From contig NZ_AFEU01000003.1 in NCBI RefSeq assembly GCF_000262755.1, forward strand, positions 186,001 through 250,000: 64,000 nt of DNA, written 5' to 3'. Shown piece by piece: positions 44,553 to 53,688 of this stretch. A program made the translations under genes and the position numbers. Below the pieces are notes generated by a model. The model made no database searches. It saw only the letters and a program-made list of their open reading frames with translations, and was not told where the DNA came from. Position 1 is the stretch's first letter; every line of letters begins with the position of its first letter. Source of the DNA: Bacillus methanolicus PB1. Its GTDB lineage: Bacteria; Bacillota; Bacilli; Bacillales; Cytobacillaceae.

Positions 44553-44870
44553 AAAAGGCATCTCTAACGACCAAATAGAAAGTTAGAAATGCCTAAATAA
44601 GCAGGAGTAGACGATCAATTCTACCCATGATCAAATTTTTGACACCTCCCTATCTCCCGTAGGTCCAGCAGTGTTGTTGAACCAGGCAGGTCTCCTGACT
44701 TAAGTCTCATCATCAGCACCACACCTTCCCAATCCTTAAGGACCAGTGGCAATTCGTTGTGCTGACTCCTCTCTTACAGTGGCGGGACCGTGTCGGATTT
44801 TCACCGAACTTCCCTTTTAATCCTTGAATGCTGTTGATTCAAGGAACCTGATTCCTTCATTATGGAGTTG
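44553..44870 (-). ncRNA. Cobalamin riboswitch of metE
   Basis: On the minus strand the aptamer shows AAGGGAAGTTCGGTGAAAA, GACACGGTCCCGCCACTGTA and the B12 box AAGTCAGGAGACCTGCCT. The expression platform ends in the terminator GGCATTTCTAAC / GTTAGAGATGCC plus T5 (44553-44594), just before the metE ribosome-binding site. Adenosylcobalamin or methylcobalamin binding should terminate metE transcription. Confidence 0.95.
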
Positions 44871-44879
44871 TTATTTATG

Positions 44880-44914
44880 TAAAAGCCTTTTCTCCGAAAA
44901 GAGAAAAGCTTTTC
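44880..44914 (-). terminator. Putative terminator of the alpha/beta-hydrolase unit
   Basis: AAAAGCcTTTTCTC / GAGAAAAGCTTTT with one bulge, 220 bases after the hydrolase stop. The 45-45.1 kb stretch otherwise holds nothing I recognise. Confidence 0.5.
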
Positions 44915-45136
44915 ATACGATACCTTCAGAAACAGTTAACTAGAAATCTTTCAGAAATACTTAAATGACCTAAGAAGCTACATCCATCTAGTCCGCTAAT
45001 AAAGAATAGCGTCCGTAATATACTGAGAAAAAATCTGTTGTGCTAAGATTACCACTTCCGATTAGGTTCGTCAATTTTTGTTTTCAAAGAATTGCTAATT
45101 GATTAATTCTTTTTCAGATCATGTTCTTGTTTTTAG

Positions 45137-45946
45137 TTAGGTTTTGACAGTAATGTTAACACTTTTTGTGATCCATTCACGTGTTTTCGATATTAGGTCT
45201 TGAAAATATTCTCCACTTGAAAACGTATGATTGGCTCCGATTACTTCCTTTCTTGTACAAGTTCCTGTTTCTCTTCTAAGAAAAACTTGTTCATAATCAG
45301 CGCTGTATTTTGCCGGAATTTCTTTGTCGTTTGTACCATGAATAAGCAAGACATCTTTTGAAAAATTTCGTGCAGCGATGAGTGGATGATATTTTTCAAG
45401 CGAATGAAAAAATTTCGATGTTAATGAATATCCTAAATGGTCTATTGCTGAAACTTTTTTCAAGTTTGCCACTTTCTCTCTGCCGACGATTTTTCGAATG
45501 TCCTCGTATGGATGGGCTACAGCTGACCAGAGAATAAGTTTGTTTACCCGGCTATCTTCGACTGCAGTCAGGAGAGCAGTTGCACCGCCAAGACTGTGAC
45601 CTAAAAGCACAATTTGCTTGCGGTCAATATTTTTCAATTTAATTCCAAAATCAATAACAGCTTTTGTTTGTTCAATTAATTCATCCAATCCACTATTTCC
45701 ATAAACGCCCGAACTCTCTCCGCATCCTTCATAGTCGAATCTTACTACAACAAATCCGTCCAATGTTAATTCCTGTGCCGTTTTCACAAATAGACGGTCT
45801 ACCCCAATACGGCTGCTCGTAAATCCATGACAAATAATAACTAATGGATAAACAACTTCCTCATTTGATCTTTCATACTTAGATGGAAAATCAATCGTAG
45901 CCGCTAAATAATGTTGTTTCCATGGTATCTTTACATATGTTCCCAT
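45137..45946 (-). CDS. Alpha/beta hydrolase
   Basis: A 269-residue serine hydrolase. PLVIICHGFTSSRIGVDRLF holds the oxyanion-hole HGF, VLLGHSLGGATALL the nucleophile Ser in GHSLGG, and IHGTNDKEIP the acid Asp; HTFSSGEYF near the end provides the catalytic His. Likely a carboxylesterase or acyl hydrolase of unknown substrate. ATG at 45946 has AAGGAGA eight bases upstream; the in-frame ATG eight codons earlier lies before that site. It follows an FbpA-like small gene and a SAM riboswitch on the same strand, so expression may respond to methionine status. Confidence 0.88.
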   Translation of the reverse strand: MGTYVKIPWKQHYLAATIDFPSKYERSNEEVVYPLVIICHGFTSSRIGVDRLFVKTAQELTLDGFVVVRFDYEGCGESSGVYGNSGLDELIEQTKAVIDFGIKLKNIDRKQIVLLGHSLGGATALLTAVEDSRVNKLILWSAVAHPYEDIRKIVGREKVANLKKVSAIDHLGYSLTSKFFHSLEKYHPLIAARNFSKDVLLIHGTNDKEIPAKYSADYEQVFLRRETGTCTRKEVIGANHTFSSGEYFQDLISKTREWITKSVNITVKT

Positions 45947-46038
45947 TTGCTGTCTCTCCTTTTCTTTCATTTGTGTTATTGGGCTTCCAGTTCACAGTAA
46001 GCAAAACCGGAAAAGACGTAACAAAAATCAAAGAATTC

Positions 46039-46206
46039 CTAATCGCTCGGTTTGTTTTCTGTTAACTTTTCGTACTCTTCTTCAAGCTCACGCAATGTAA
46101 GTTCAAATAGTTGAAAATTCCCTTTTTTATAAACACCGGAAAGGATAAGAAAATCAATTATTTTCTCCTTTTTCTCTTCGATATGTTGAAAACGGTCTAG
46201 ATTCAT
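46039..46206 (-). CDS. FbpA-like small protein (Fur-regulated basic protein family)
   Basis: A 55-residue helical protein, MNLDRFQHIEEKKEKIIDFL at the start and ILSGVYKKGNFQLFELTLRE in the middle. The IIDxLILxGVYKKxxxQLFELTLxELExEY pattern is that of FbpA, a small B. subtilis protein that works with the FsrA RNA in iron sparing. Ribosome-binding site GGAG seven bases before ATG. No Fur box is visible upstream; a SAM-I riboswitch lies there instead, so control appears rewired to SAM, or this is a paralogue with another job. Too short for most gene callers. Confidence 0.7.
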   Translation of the reverse strand: MNLDRFQHIEEKKEKIIDFLILSGVYKKGNFQLFELTLRELEEEYEKLTENKPSD

Positions 46207-46263
46207 CAGCGTTCTCCTTTCTTTTTTCTAATTAAACCTATAATATTTATCGGATTTATAAAA

Positions 46264-46438
46264 TTAAAAAACCCCTTCTTATCGTTTACTTCCAACGACA
46301 AGAAGGGGTTGAATGATTACCATCCGCTCTTCTTATCTTTCAAGCAAAAATTTTGCTTGTTGGAATTGGCACAGTGCTCAATGGGAGTCTGTTGCCGAGG
46401 TTTCAATGGGCCAAGTCCCTCCACCTCTCTGGATAAGA
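46264..46438 (-). ncRNA. SAM-I (S-box) riboswitch, second copy
   Basis: On the minus strand: CTTATCCAGAGAGGTGGAGG, GACTTGGCCC, GAAACCTCGGCAAC, GTGCCAATTCCAACAAGC and GAAAGATAAGAAGAGC form the S-box aptamer. The terminator AACCCCTTCTT / AAGAAGGGGTT with T6 follows (46264-46311). Downstream on this strand are the FbpA-like gene and then the alpha/beta hydrolase, not a known methionine gene. Confidence 0.95.
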
Positions 46439-46558
46439 ATAAAATAAATATTCAATTAGTTAAATTTTAATATAAGTGAATTTGATCGTTTTGTCAATTA
46501 TTAATGTTCTTAATAATAAATGGAAATGTTTCAATCTCATAACACTACCTTGTATTGC

Positions 46559-48634
46559 TTATTGTTTTGAACGCTGTTTTTTCAACTCAAAATACGTATC
46601 CAGCACTCTTCGTCCAATTTCATAATTTGCGGTATGTCCCGAATTGCCCTGATATGCCCAAGGAACGACAACAGCCATCGCAATTTCCGGATTGTCATGT
46701 GGTGCATATGCAACCAAGCTTAAATTCATCACTTCAGGCGGCAGGTTATAATTTTTTCGATGGGGACCATCGTAAAAGGCTTGGGCGGTTCCGGTTTTCC
46801 CTGCAGGAGAATATGGTGCATCTCCGAATCTTCTATAAGCTGTTCCTTCACTATGCTGCATAACCTGGCGAAAGCCTTCTTTCACTTGGCTTAACCAGTC
46901 GACCTTTAAGTCGAGCCTATTTAATACAGCAGGATGAATTTCGGTTACTAACGGCCCAAGTTCATCGTTCACGGATGGTTGGCGAATTTCTTTCACAAGA
47001 TGGGGCTTTATCCTATAACCGCCATTGGCGATCGTGGACACATATTGGGCAAGCTGCATTGGTGTATACGTATCATACTGTCCGATTACAAGATCAAGCA
47101 AAAATCCGGGATTGGTTTGCGGCCCTTTATAGCCTATTTGTTCTTTCGGAAGGTCAATCCCTGTTCGCACTCCAAGTCCGAATTCGCTGAATGAATCTCT
47201 AATTGTTTTAAATGCTTCCTTATTTTTTAAAATTAGCGGCTGGTTCGGTATATATGTTCCCTTGCCGATTTCAATCGCTGTCTTAAACATATAGACGTTT
47301 GAGGAAACTCTGAGTGCCCGTATATCATTAAGGTATGCGTTAAAGTTTCTCCATGAACTTTTTTCAGGTGTGTCTTTAATATACAAAGGAGAGTCATAGA
47401 AGGTTGACCATGGGCGGATAGCCCCCGTTTTATAGCCTGTTAACACCGTTGCACCTTTTACCGCAGACCCGACATTGTAGGATGAAGAAATATTCCCTAA
47501 TGCGTAATCTTGAATAATTCGTTCACCTGTCTTTTCATCTCTGGCAAAAACTTTTCCTGCCATTGTGAGCACTTCACCCGTATTCGGATTCATTAAGACG
47601 ACAAACGCCCGGTCCAACAATCCGGTTCTTGGCTTCGATCTTGCTCTTAAAAGTTCGTCTTCGATGATCTTTTCAACTGCAATCTGCAAATCCATATCTA
47701 TTGTCAAAACAAGGTCATTTCCCGGCTTACCTTCCGAGATAATTTCTGATTTCAATAGATTTCCAGCTTTGTCAGTAATGTTTTTTACTTTTTTCTTCTG
47801 TCCGTGAAGTACGTCCTCATATTGCATTTCGAGGTAACTTTTTCCTACCCGGTCATTGCGGTTGTAGCCTCTTGATAAGTAATAATCAAGCTGTTCTTTC
47901 GGAAGGCCTTCCTCGGAAGTCGTAATGTTTCCTAGAACGGTTTTAAGTGTATCGCCAAAAGTGTAAGATCGATCCCAATCTGTAATCGTATCAACTCCCG
48001 GCAAATATTTCAGATTTTCATTCACTCTTGCGATTTCCTCGTCAGTGACTTTTTCATTTTTAACGATTTGAGGAGTAAACGCATAACCGCTGTTAAATTT
48101 CCGGTAAATCGCAAGAATCTCCAGATCTTTTTTCGTTAATTCGCCAAGTTCCTTTTCAGTAATCCTCTCAAGCTTTAATTGATAAATTTGTTTGTCCGTA
48201 AGCTTTTTGTTCTTATAAAGTTTCCATTCTTTTGCCGTTATTTTTTTATCAGCTCTTTTAGGATTGTTAATAATCCAATAGTCTTTTTTGTCTCTCTCAG
48301 GGATTTTGTCATCTTTCATTTCGATTAGAGTTGACAGTTTTTTGGCAATGGTCATCATTTTATCCTGGTCATAGCCTTCGTTAATAAAGATAATTGCATT
48401 TTTTGGAGTATTATCAACAACGATTTTGCCGGTGCGGTCAAACATTTTTCCGCGGGGGACCGGATGGCTTACGGTAACATCTACCGTTCTCTCAATTTCT
48501 CTTTTGTAGTCATTCCCATAGACGATTTGTACAACACCAAGCCGGACAATAAGCATTGAAAATAGTAAAAAAACAACAAAGAATAATAGATTCATCCTGA
48601 ATTGCACGAACACTTTTTTCTTCTTTTTTCCCAT
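46559..48634 (-). CDS. Class B penicillin-binding protein (PbpA/PbpH-like transpeptidase)
   Basis: A 691-residue peptidoglycan D,D-transpeptidase. A basic cytosolic tail and one membrane anchor (about 14-35) precede a PBP dimerisation domain (PVPRGKMFDRTGKIVVDNTP) and the transpeptidase domain. Active-site motifs: Ser390-A-V-Lys393, Ser444-S-Asn446 and Lys613-T-G. Length and the long charged insert near 105-175 match the B. subtilis PbpA/PbpH pair that support rod-shape elongation. ATG start; monocistronic. I cannot decide between the two paralogues. Confidence 0.93.
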   Translation of the reverse strand: MGKKKKKVFVQFRMNLLFFVVFLLFSMLIVRLGVVQIVYGNDYKREIERTVDVTVSHPVPRGKMFDRTGKIVVDNTPKNAIIFINEGYDQDKMMTIAKKLSTLIEMKDDKIPERDKKDYWIINNPKRADKKITAKEWKLYKNKKLTDKQIYQLKLERITEKELGELTKKDLEILAIYRKFNSGYAFTPQIVKNEKVTDEEIARVNENLKYLPGVDTITDWDRSYTFGDTLKTVLGNITTSEEGLPKEQLDYYLSRGYNRNDRVGKSYLEMQYEDVLHGQKKKVKNITDKAGNLLKSEIISEGKPGNDLVLTIDMDLQIAVEKIIEDELLRARSKPRTGLLDRAFVVLMNPNTGEVLTMAGKVFARDEKTGERIIQDYALGNISSSYNVGSAVKGATVLTGYKTGAIRPWSTFYDSPLYIKDTPEKSSWRNFNAYLNDIRALRVSSNVYMFKTAIEIGKGTYIPNQPLILKNKEAFKTIRDSFSEFGLGVRTGIDLPKEQIGYKGPQTNPGFLLDLVIGQYDTYTPMQLAQYVSTIANGGYRIKPHLVKEIRQPSVNDELGPLVTEIHPAVLNRLDLKVDWLSQVKEGFRQVMQHSEGTAYRRFGDAPYSPAGKTGTAQAFYDGPHRKNYNLPPEVMNLSLVAYAPHDNPEIAMAVVVPWAYQGNSGHTANYEIGRRVLDTYFELKKQRSKQ

Positions 48635-48706
48635 TGATAACCCCTCTTCTTTATATACCTAATGATACCATTTTTGTTAACAAAATGGGGGTTATTTTTC
48701 TTTAAT

Positions 48707-49041
48707 TTAGAATTTTTTACTTATTTCAACTTCTTGCTCTACATTACCAAGCGAGACTGATTTATTGTATTCTTTTTCAACAGCAATATCTTCCATCACA
48801 ATTCTTTTCGTTTCTTTTCGAATCAGATCAATGGCTGGCTGTTCTGAAAGCGATTGACGACAGCCATGCCCCAATAATTTGTTCATCAAGAATTGTATCT
48901 TTCTTTTTGTACGCTTTTAAAAAAGTTTCGTGTATGACATCTTCGGCAAGAAATCGGTCTCTTATGATAGGATACACCACATGAAACAGCCGTTTATAAA
49001 ACCGTTCATATATTTCGTGAAAATCAATTTTGCTGCACCAC
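48707..49041 (-). pseudogene. Broken ECF-type sigma factor gene
   Basis: Translated across frames, this encodes sigma region 2: KIDFHEIYERFYKRLFHVVY, IIRDRFLAEDVIHETFLKAY and IGAWLSSIAFRTA, continuing after a frame change as AIDLIRKETKRIVMEDI. Two lesions are visible: an extra base after the third codon of the GTG start (49041, GAAGGTG upstream), and a 4-bp tandem duplication GGCTGGCT at 48833-48840 that shifts the frame in the middle of a conserved segment. Region 4 is absent; the frame ends VEQEVEISKKF. The gene is dead unless the lesions are sequencing errors, and the missing region 4 argues against that. Confidence 0.8.
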
Positions 49042-49073
49042 TTTTATTTCACCTTCTTATTGCGTTTAGGCTA

Positions 49074-51026
49074 TTATTTTTCGAAAAATTCTTTGATAAC
49101 TACAGGCACCTGTTCATCATATATATGGTGGATTTCTGGAAACTGTTCGTTTTCATAAAAGAAGGCTGCTACATATTCCCCTTCGTCCATACTCGTATTT
49201 TTGATGCACTCTTCTATTTGTTTTTTATCGGTGATCCTCAATGCTTCACCTTTTCTTTCCAATTTTCGTAAAAGTTCTTCAGTTTCCATATTATAGCTAT
49301 CTGGTAGATCTTTCTGCTTTATCACGAGAATGTGAGATATTTCATCAGGCATGATTCTGGCATTCTCGAACAATCCTTTGTCTCGAAGCCATTTTTCAAA
49401 ATCTTGATAGGATGGCTTCCACTCAACATGGATCCTCTTATTGTCTTGCAGAAGAATCTCTATATCGGAAAAGGCTTCCTTGCTTGAATTGATTTCTTCA
49501 TATGATTCTTGGACTATTTCTTTTTGTAGGATCCTTATCGCTTCATTCAAGTCAGCAGGATCTGTTATAACAGCACGTTTATTAACTGGTCCTCTCGGCA
49601 TGATTGTTATTTTATCTGCGTCATTTTCATCTAATCGTAATAACTCATACGTTGCCATTTTATATTCTTCAGATTCCATGATCGGTTTCAAATACGCCGA
49701 GTAGTCTTCTTTTACGATTTCGTATTGGCGTATGAGTTTATCACCATTTTTCAATTCATACACAATAAAAATTGGTTCGGTCGTGTTGTTATCTGCGATC
49801 CTTTTTCGATTCTTCGTTATTTGTTCATGGAGAGTTCGGACAGCGTTCAAATTTGATCGGTCTTTTAAATAAAATTGGGAATGGTGGTTTTTATCTGTAT
49901 ACTGATAGACAAACGGACTAAAATGAACTCGCTCGATCTCTTCAAGTTCAGGAACCGCCTTCTCATAATTCGTAAAATCAAGTTGGAAGACAGCAATTAT
50001 TAGAGCGGCTGTAGCTGCATAAAAGAAATATCCTTTGATGTTACCAAAAACTCTCCACGATTTTTGCAACACCATTTCTGCAATAAAATATCCAAAGATC
50101 GAACCAGCAGCATAACCGAACCAAACCCAGCCGAAATGGTGCTGCATCATTCCGAAATACAATCCTCCCAGCAGCATAAAGCACGCTGTTGTTCCGTATT
50201 TAAAAATTGGAACTAGCTTTCGAAAAGCGATCGCCTGGGAGGCAGCTTCAAGTTTTCGCTTTTTATATACAAATAATGAAAGCCAATAAAGAAGAATGAT
50301 AATTGCTATTAATACGGAAACAGTGCGTGTGCCCAAATGCATGTAATTTACATTTATCGCAATTATTAACGGCGAAATTTTTTCACTTAGTCTGGTAAGA
50401 AAATATTCTGTCGGAAAACCAAACAGTAAGTATTTCAAGTTAAAAACAAGCAACACGGATATTCCTGCAGGAAACAGTAAAAAGATATATGTCAGCACTC
50501 CCTGCACGGCGGAAATCCCGGTAAACATCCCGACAAAAATTCCTGCTGTATAAAAAACAAAGTTAAATAATACCGTTACACTAGTCCAGTAGGTAATATC
50601 TTTCAATCCATATAAATGTTCCAAACCCATAACCTTTTGTATAATGAGTAGAACAACCGACGTCAAGACAACAGGCAACAATAATAAAATGGCTCCTGTA
50701 AGGGCGTAATGGTGGTAAATCTTTTCCCTTTTTAATGGCAAACTATGAACCAAGTCTGCCGCCTGCTTTACTTGTAAAAAGCGGAATAAAAATACAGCCA
50801 GCAGTACTGGTAAAACAATCATTAAGATTAATTGGATATCGAAATAGAATTCAAATAAATTTTTAACCTTTGCGTAACTCAAAAATTCGTCATTGCTCGC
50901 TCTCATAAAAATTTTAAGTGGAAGGGCAAAGAATAGTGCCAAGAAGTAAACAATTCCTATCCAGCCGACACTTCTTAAAATTTGAAAAACTAGTTCTCTA
51001 TTAAACCAAGATATTTTTGATTGCAT
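49074..51026 (-). CDS. ABC-2-type transporter permease with large C-terminal domain (YtrC/DUF6449-like)
   Basis: About 650 residues: seven or more membrane helices in the first 350 (SVGWIGIVYFLALFFALPLK; LLLPVVLTSVVLLIIQKVMG; VLIAIIILLYWLSLFVYKKR), then a soluble 280-residue part with alternating strands and helices (VPELEEIERVHFSPFVYQYT onward) resembling DUF6449. Partner of the ATPase just upstream, whose gene overlaps it by about 25 bases. The ATG at 51026 has GGGGG nine bases upstream; another start at 51035 is possible. Probably exports or senses cell-wall-active compounds, by analogy with YtrABC. Confidence 0.8.
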   Translation of the reverse strand: MQSKISWFNRELVFQILRSVGWIGIVYFLALFFALPLKIFMRASNDEFLSYAKVKNLFEFYFDIQLILMIVLPVLLAVFLFRFLQVKQAADLVHSLPLKREKIYHHYALTGAILLLLPVVLTSVVLLIIQKVMGLEHLYGLKDITYWTSVTVLFNFVFYTAGIFVGMFTGISAVQGVLTYIFLLFPAGISVLLVFNLKYLLFGFPTEYFLTRLSEKISPLIIAINVNYMHLGTRTVSVLIAIIILLYWLSLFVYKKRKLEAASQAIAFRKLVPIFKYGTTACFMLLGGLYFGMMQHHFGWVWFGYAAGSIFGYFIAEMVLQKSWRVFGNIKGYFFYAATAALIIAVFQLDFTNYEKAVPELEEIERVHFSPFVYQYTDKNHHSQFYLKDRSNLNAVRTLHEQITKNRKRIADNNTTEPIFIVYELKNGDKLIRQYEIVKEDYSAYLKPIMESEEYKMATYELLRLDENDADKITIMPRGPVNKRAVITDPADLNEAIRILQKEIVQESYEEINSSKEAFSDIEILLQDNKRIHVEWKPSYQDFEKWLRDKGLFENARIMPDEISHILVIKQKDLPDSYNMETEELLRKLERKGEALRITDKKQIEECIKNTSMDEGEYVAAFFYENEQFPEIHHIYDEQVPVVIKEFFEK

Positions 51027-51900
51027 AGCCCGCATCCCCCATTTCATAAATAAAGATTTCTTCAAGTGTAAGAGGAAGCAAATCAAATATTACCGGACTG
51101 AACTTTTCAATATGAGAGACGATGTCTTCTTCACTTCCTCTCACAATACATAACAGGACGCTTCCCCGTTTTTCTTTATGTAAGACGCTGATATCACGGA
51201 ACAATCCTTTAGGAACATCATTCTTGAACGCAATTTGTATTTTGTGTATATCTGTTTTTAAATCATCCAGCTCTTTTTCAAGAAGCAGCGAACCTTTGTG
51301 AAGAATCCCGACATGGTCACAAATGTCCTCCACTTCCCGTAAATTATGGGAAGAAATTAAGACTGTCATTTCCCGGTCAGCTACATCCTGTATGATCAAG
51401 CTTTTAACCTTTTTTCGGATAACCGGATCAAGCCCGTCCATTGGTTCATCAAGGATAAGAATTTCCGGCATTGTCGAAAGCGCCAGCCAAAAAGCAATCT
51501 GTCGCTGAACTCCTTTTGAAAATTTATGGATTTTTTTATTAATGTCCATTTCGAAAACATTAGCCAACTCGGAAAAACGGCTTTCGCTCCAATGTCTGTA
51601 TATGCTTTTATAAAAATCGGCCATTTGTTTAACTGTGTATTGATGGAAAAAGTAAGGATAATCCGGAATGAAAAATACTCTCTCTTTAATCGATGGATTT
51701 TCAAATACAGGTTCATCTTTGATCAAGACTTGGCCATGATTCTGTTTCATGATACCGGCCAAAATTTTTAAGATTGTCGTTTTTCCGGCTCCGTTTGAAC
51801 CTAGCAAACCGTATATGGATCCTTTCTGTACAGTGATATAGACACGATGAATAGCATCTGTGCCTTCAAATGATTTCGATACATTTTTTAATTGAATCAT
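51001..51900 (-). CDS. ABC transporter ATP-binding protein (YtrB-like)
   Basis: A 299-residue ATPase. Walker A GSNGAGKTTILKILAG (about 34-49), HKFSKGVQRQIAFWLALSTM as signature region, Walker B ILILDEPMDGLDPVIRKKV and SSHNLREVEDICDHVG switch. The signature is FSKGVQRQ rather than LSGGQ, as in many YtrB/EcsA-type exporter ATPases. Its ATG overlaps the GntR stop (ATGA), and its 3' end overlaps the permease. Operon gntR-ATPase-permease resembles the B. subtilis ytr antibiotic-response operon. Confidence 0.9.
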   Translation of the reverse strand: MIQLKNVSKSFEGTDAIHRVYITVQKGSIYGLLGSNGAGKTTILKILAGIMKQNHGQVLIKDEPVFENPSIKERVFFIPDYPYFFHQYTVKQMADFYKSIYRHWSESRFSELANVFEMDINKKIHKFSKGVQRQIAFWLALSTMPEILILDEPMDGLDPVIRKKVKSLIIQDVADREMTVLISSHNLREVEDICDHVGILHKGSLLLEKELDDLKTDIHKIQIAFKNDVPKGLFRDISVLHKEKRGSVLLCIVRGSEEDIVSHIEKFSPVIFDLLPLTLEEIFIYEMGDAGYAIKNILV

Positions 51901-52283
51901 GAGGATTTCCCTCCTCCTGTCGAAGTTTCAATTTCTTTTATCATTGAATAGAGTTCATTTGATGTTATTCCTAAATACAGTGCTTCCGTTATTAGTTTCA
52001 TAAGTTCTTTTTTTATACTTTTAATCTTTTCTGTGTTTTGTATATGACTTGAAGGGTTCACGAAGCTTCCTTTCCCTTTCACAGAGTAAATATAATTCTG
52101 GCTTTCCAGTTCCCGGTATGCCCTTTGAATTGTGTTTGGGTTTATCATTAATTGCTGGGCTAACGTCCTGACTGACGGCAGCTGTTCATCAGGCTTTAAC
52201 ACTTCATTTATGATCAACTCTTTAAATTTATCCACGAGCTGTTCATAAATAGGTTTCCGGCTCCTTAGATCGATTTCGAACAT
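51897..52283 (-). CDS. GntR family regulator (YtrA subfamily)
   Basis: A 128-residue repressor with only the N-terminal winged helix: RKPIYEQLVDKFKELIINEV, EQLPSVRTLAQQLMINPNTI and QRAYRELESQNYIYSVKGKG, plus a short C-terminal helical dimerisation part, the YtrA-type layout. It heads the operon of an ABC-2-type transporter and probably represses it until a cell-envelope-acting compound appears. TACTATGAGTATTAATA lies just upstream of the start; I could not define an operator with confidence. Confidence 0.92.
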   Translation of the reverse strand: MFEIDLRSRKPIYEQLVDKFKELIINEVLKPDEQLPSVRTLAQQLMINPNTIQRAYRELESQNYIYSVKGKGSFVNPSSHIQNTEKIKSIKKELMKLITEALYLGITSNELYSMIKEIETSTGGGKSS

Positions 52284-52402
52284 AACTCCCCTCCTATCTG
52301 TATTAAGTGTACTATGAGTATTAATACAGTTAGATTATATAACATTCCTTTCCAAATGACTACATGTTTATAAAAATTTTTAAAAAATTTTTTCAAATAA
52401 AA

Positions 52403-52432
52403 AACAGCCCTGCTTAAATTAGCAGAGCTTGT
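52403..52432 (-). terminator. Terminator of the DMT transporter gene
   Basis: On the minus strand AGCTCTGCT / AGCAGGGCT with an 8-base loop, then GTTTTTTATTT. Confidence 0.8.
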
Positions 52433-52468
52433 GGATGTTTTTATACGGACTAATTAAATTCTTTTTGT

Positions 52469-53437
52469 TCAAGCACTGACAGCATCACTTTTTATGCTTT
52501 CCTTTCTTGCCGAAATCCAGCTATGCAGAACCATCCCAATAATAACTAGCATCATTCCGAAAAGCGAGACAGCTGAAGGAAGCGGAGCTGATAGAATGAT
52601 AATCTCACCGGCAACAGCAAAAAGAACCTCCATCGATTGAGTCGCTTCAACAGCTCCTAATTTTTTCATATTCCCTTTTACGAGATCCGTAGCAGCAAAA
52701 AATAAAACTGTAGCGAAAACACCTGAAAATATGGCAACTAATCCGGATTGGGCAACCTGTTCTTTACTTGGCAGACCTACAATAAAATAGCCGAAAATCG
52801 ACAAGAAAAACCAAAATGGCAGGCTTGCAATCGTCATTCCTAAAACCCTTTGATATGCGTCCAATTTGCCATTACAAACTTCCATCATTTTTCTGTTTCC
52901 CAACGGGTAAGCAAATGAAGCGATTAATATCGGTATGACACATAAAACAGCATCTTTGACGGAAAGTTTGGTGGCATGTTCTAATTGCATAATGGCAACG
53001 CCGATTAAAATAATGAATGACATTACAAGGCCTTTATATGGAATTTGACCTCTTATCCTGATCAAACCTTTTTCCGTTTGAATCGTTTCGTAGAAAATTG
53101 GGACAAGGAGAGAACCGGAAATAATAGTAATTTGCCAAGTACCTGCAATCAGCCAGCCGGGCCCATAAGCAGATGCAAAACATAAAGGAGCATAAAACAG
53201 CACAAAGCCGATAAAACTCCATAAAAGCCAGTTATGAAATTCTTTTTTCATTTCTCGAAAAAGAGTTAATAAGCCTTTTCTCCATCCAACGATAAACAAA
53301 AGCAGTGGAACCATAAAAAAATATCGGAGTGAAGCACTCCATATCCAGCTCCCGCCTGAGAGATCCATTGCCCGATTAAGAACAAATGTAAACGCAAAAA
53401 AGAAAGCCGCACAAATTCCTAATATAATGGGACGCAA
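52469..53437 (-). CDS. DMT-superfamily transporter (EmrE-type efflux family)
   Basis: A 322-residue protein with ten hydrophobic helices, from ILGICAAFFFAFTFVLNRAM to LFGMMLVIIGMVLHSWISAR. Features such as GGSWIWSASLRYFFMVPLLL and LGAVEATQSMEVLFAVAGEI fit the putative multidrug-resistance efflux branch (PF13536-like) rather than the EamA amino-acid exporters. Substrate unknown. TTG start behind GAGGTG. Monocistronic with its own terminator, divergent from chrA. Confidence 0.85.
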   Translation of the reverse strand: MRPIILGICAAFFFAFTFVLNRAMDLSGGSWIWSASLRYFFMVPLLLFIVGWRKGLLTLFREMKKEFHNWLLWSFIGFVLFYAPLCFASAYGPGWLIAGTWQITIISGSLLVPIFYETIQTEKGLIRIRGQIPYKGLVMSFIILIGVAIMQLEHATKLSVKDAVLCVIPILIASFAYPLGNRKMMEVCNGKLDAYQRVLGMTIASLPFWFFLSIFGYFIVGLPSKEQVAQSGLVAIFSGVFATVLFFAATDLVKGNMKKLGAVEATQSMEVLFAVAGEIIILSAPLPSAVSLFGMMLVIIGMVLHSWISARKESIKSDAVSA

Positions 53438-53688
53438 ACGGCTTCACCTCACAATCCATAAGGGAATTAAAACTTTAGCGTGACACTGCCTTATGACCAT
53501 ATAAAACAAATATATTGCATTTATCTATTTACATCAATTATTTAAGAAATTTTCTGTAATTTATGGAATAACTCTTTCTGATTCAGTATTGCAGTTAAAT
53601 TTTAATTTTTTGTAAATATGGATCATTTCCTTTTATAGTTTGTTATCCTATTGCTGTAATAGGTAAAGATTAGATTGGAGGATTGTTC

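Noticed and set aside
46207-46263. Fur box for the FbpA-like gene
   Set aside because: No match to the TGATAATNATTATCA pattern between the riboswitch terminator and the start codon.
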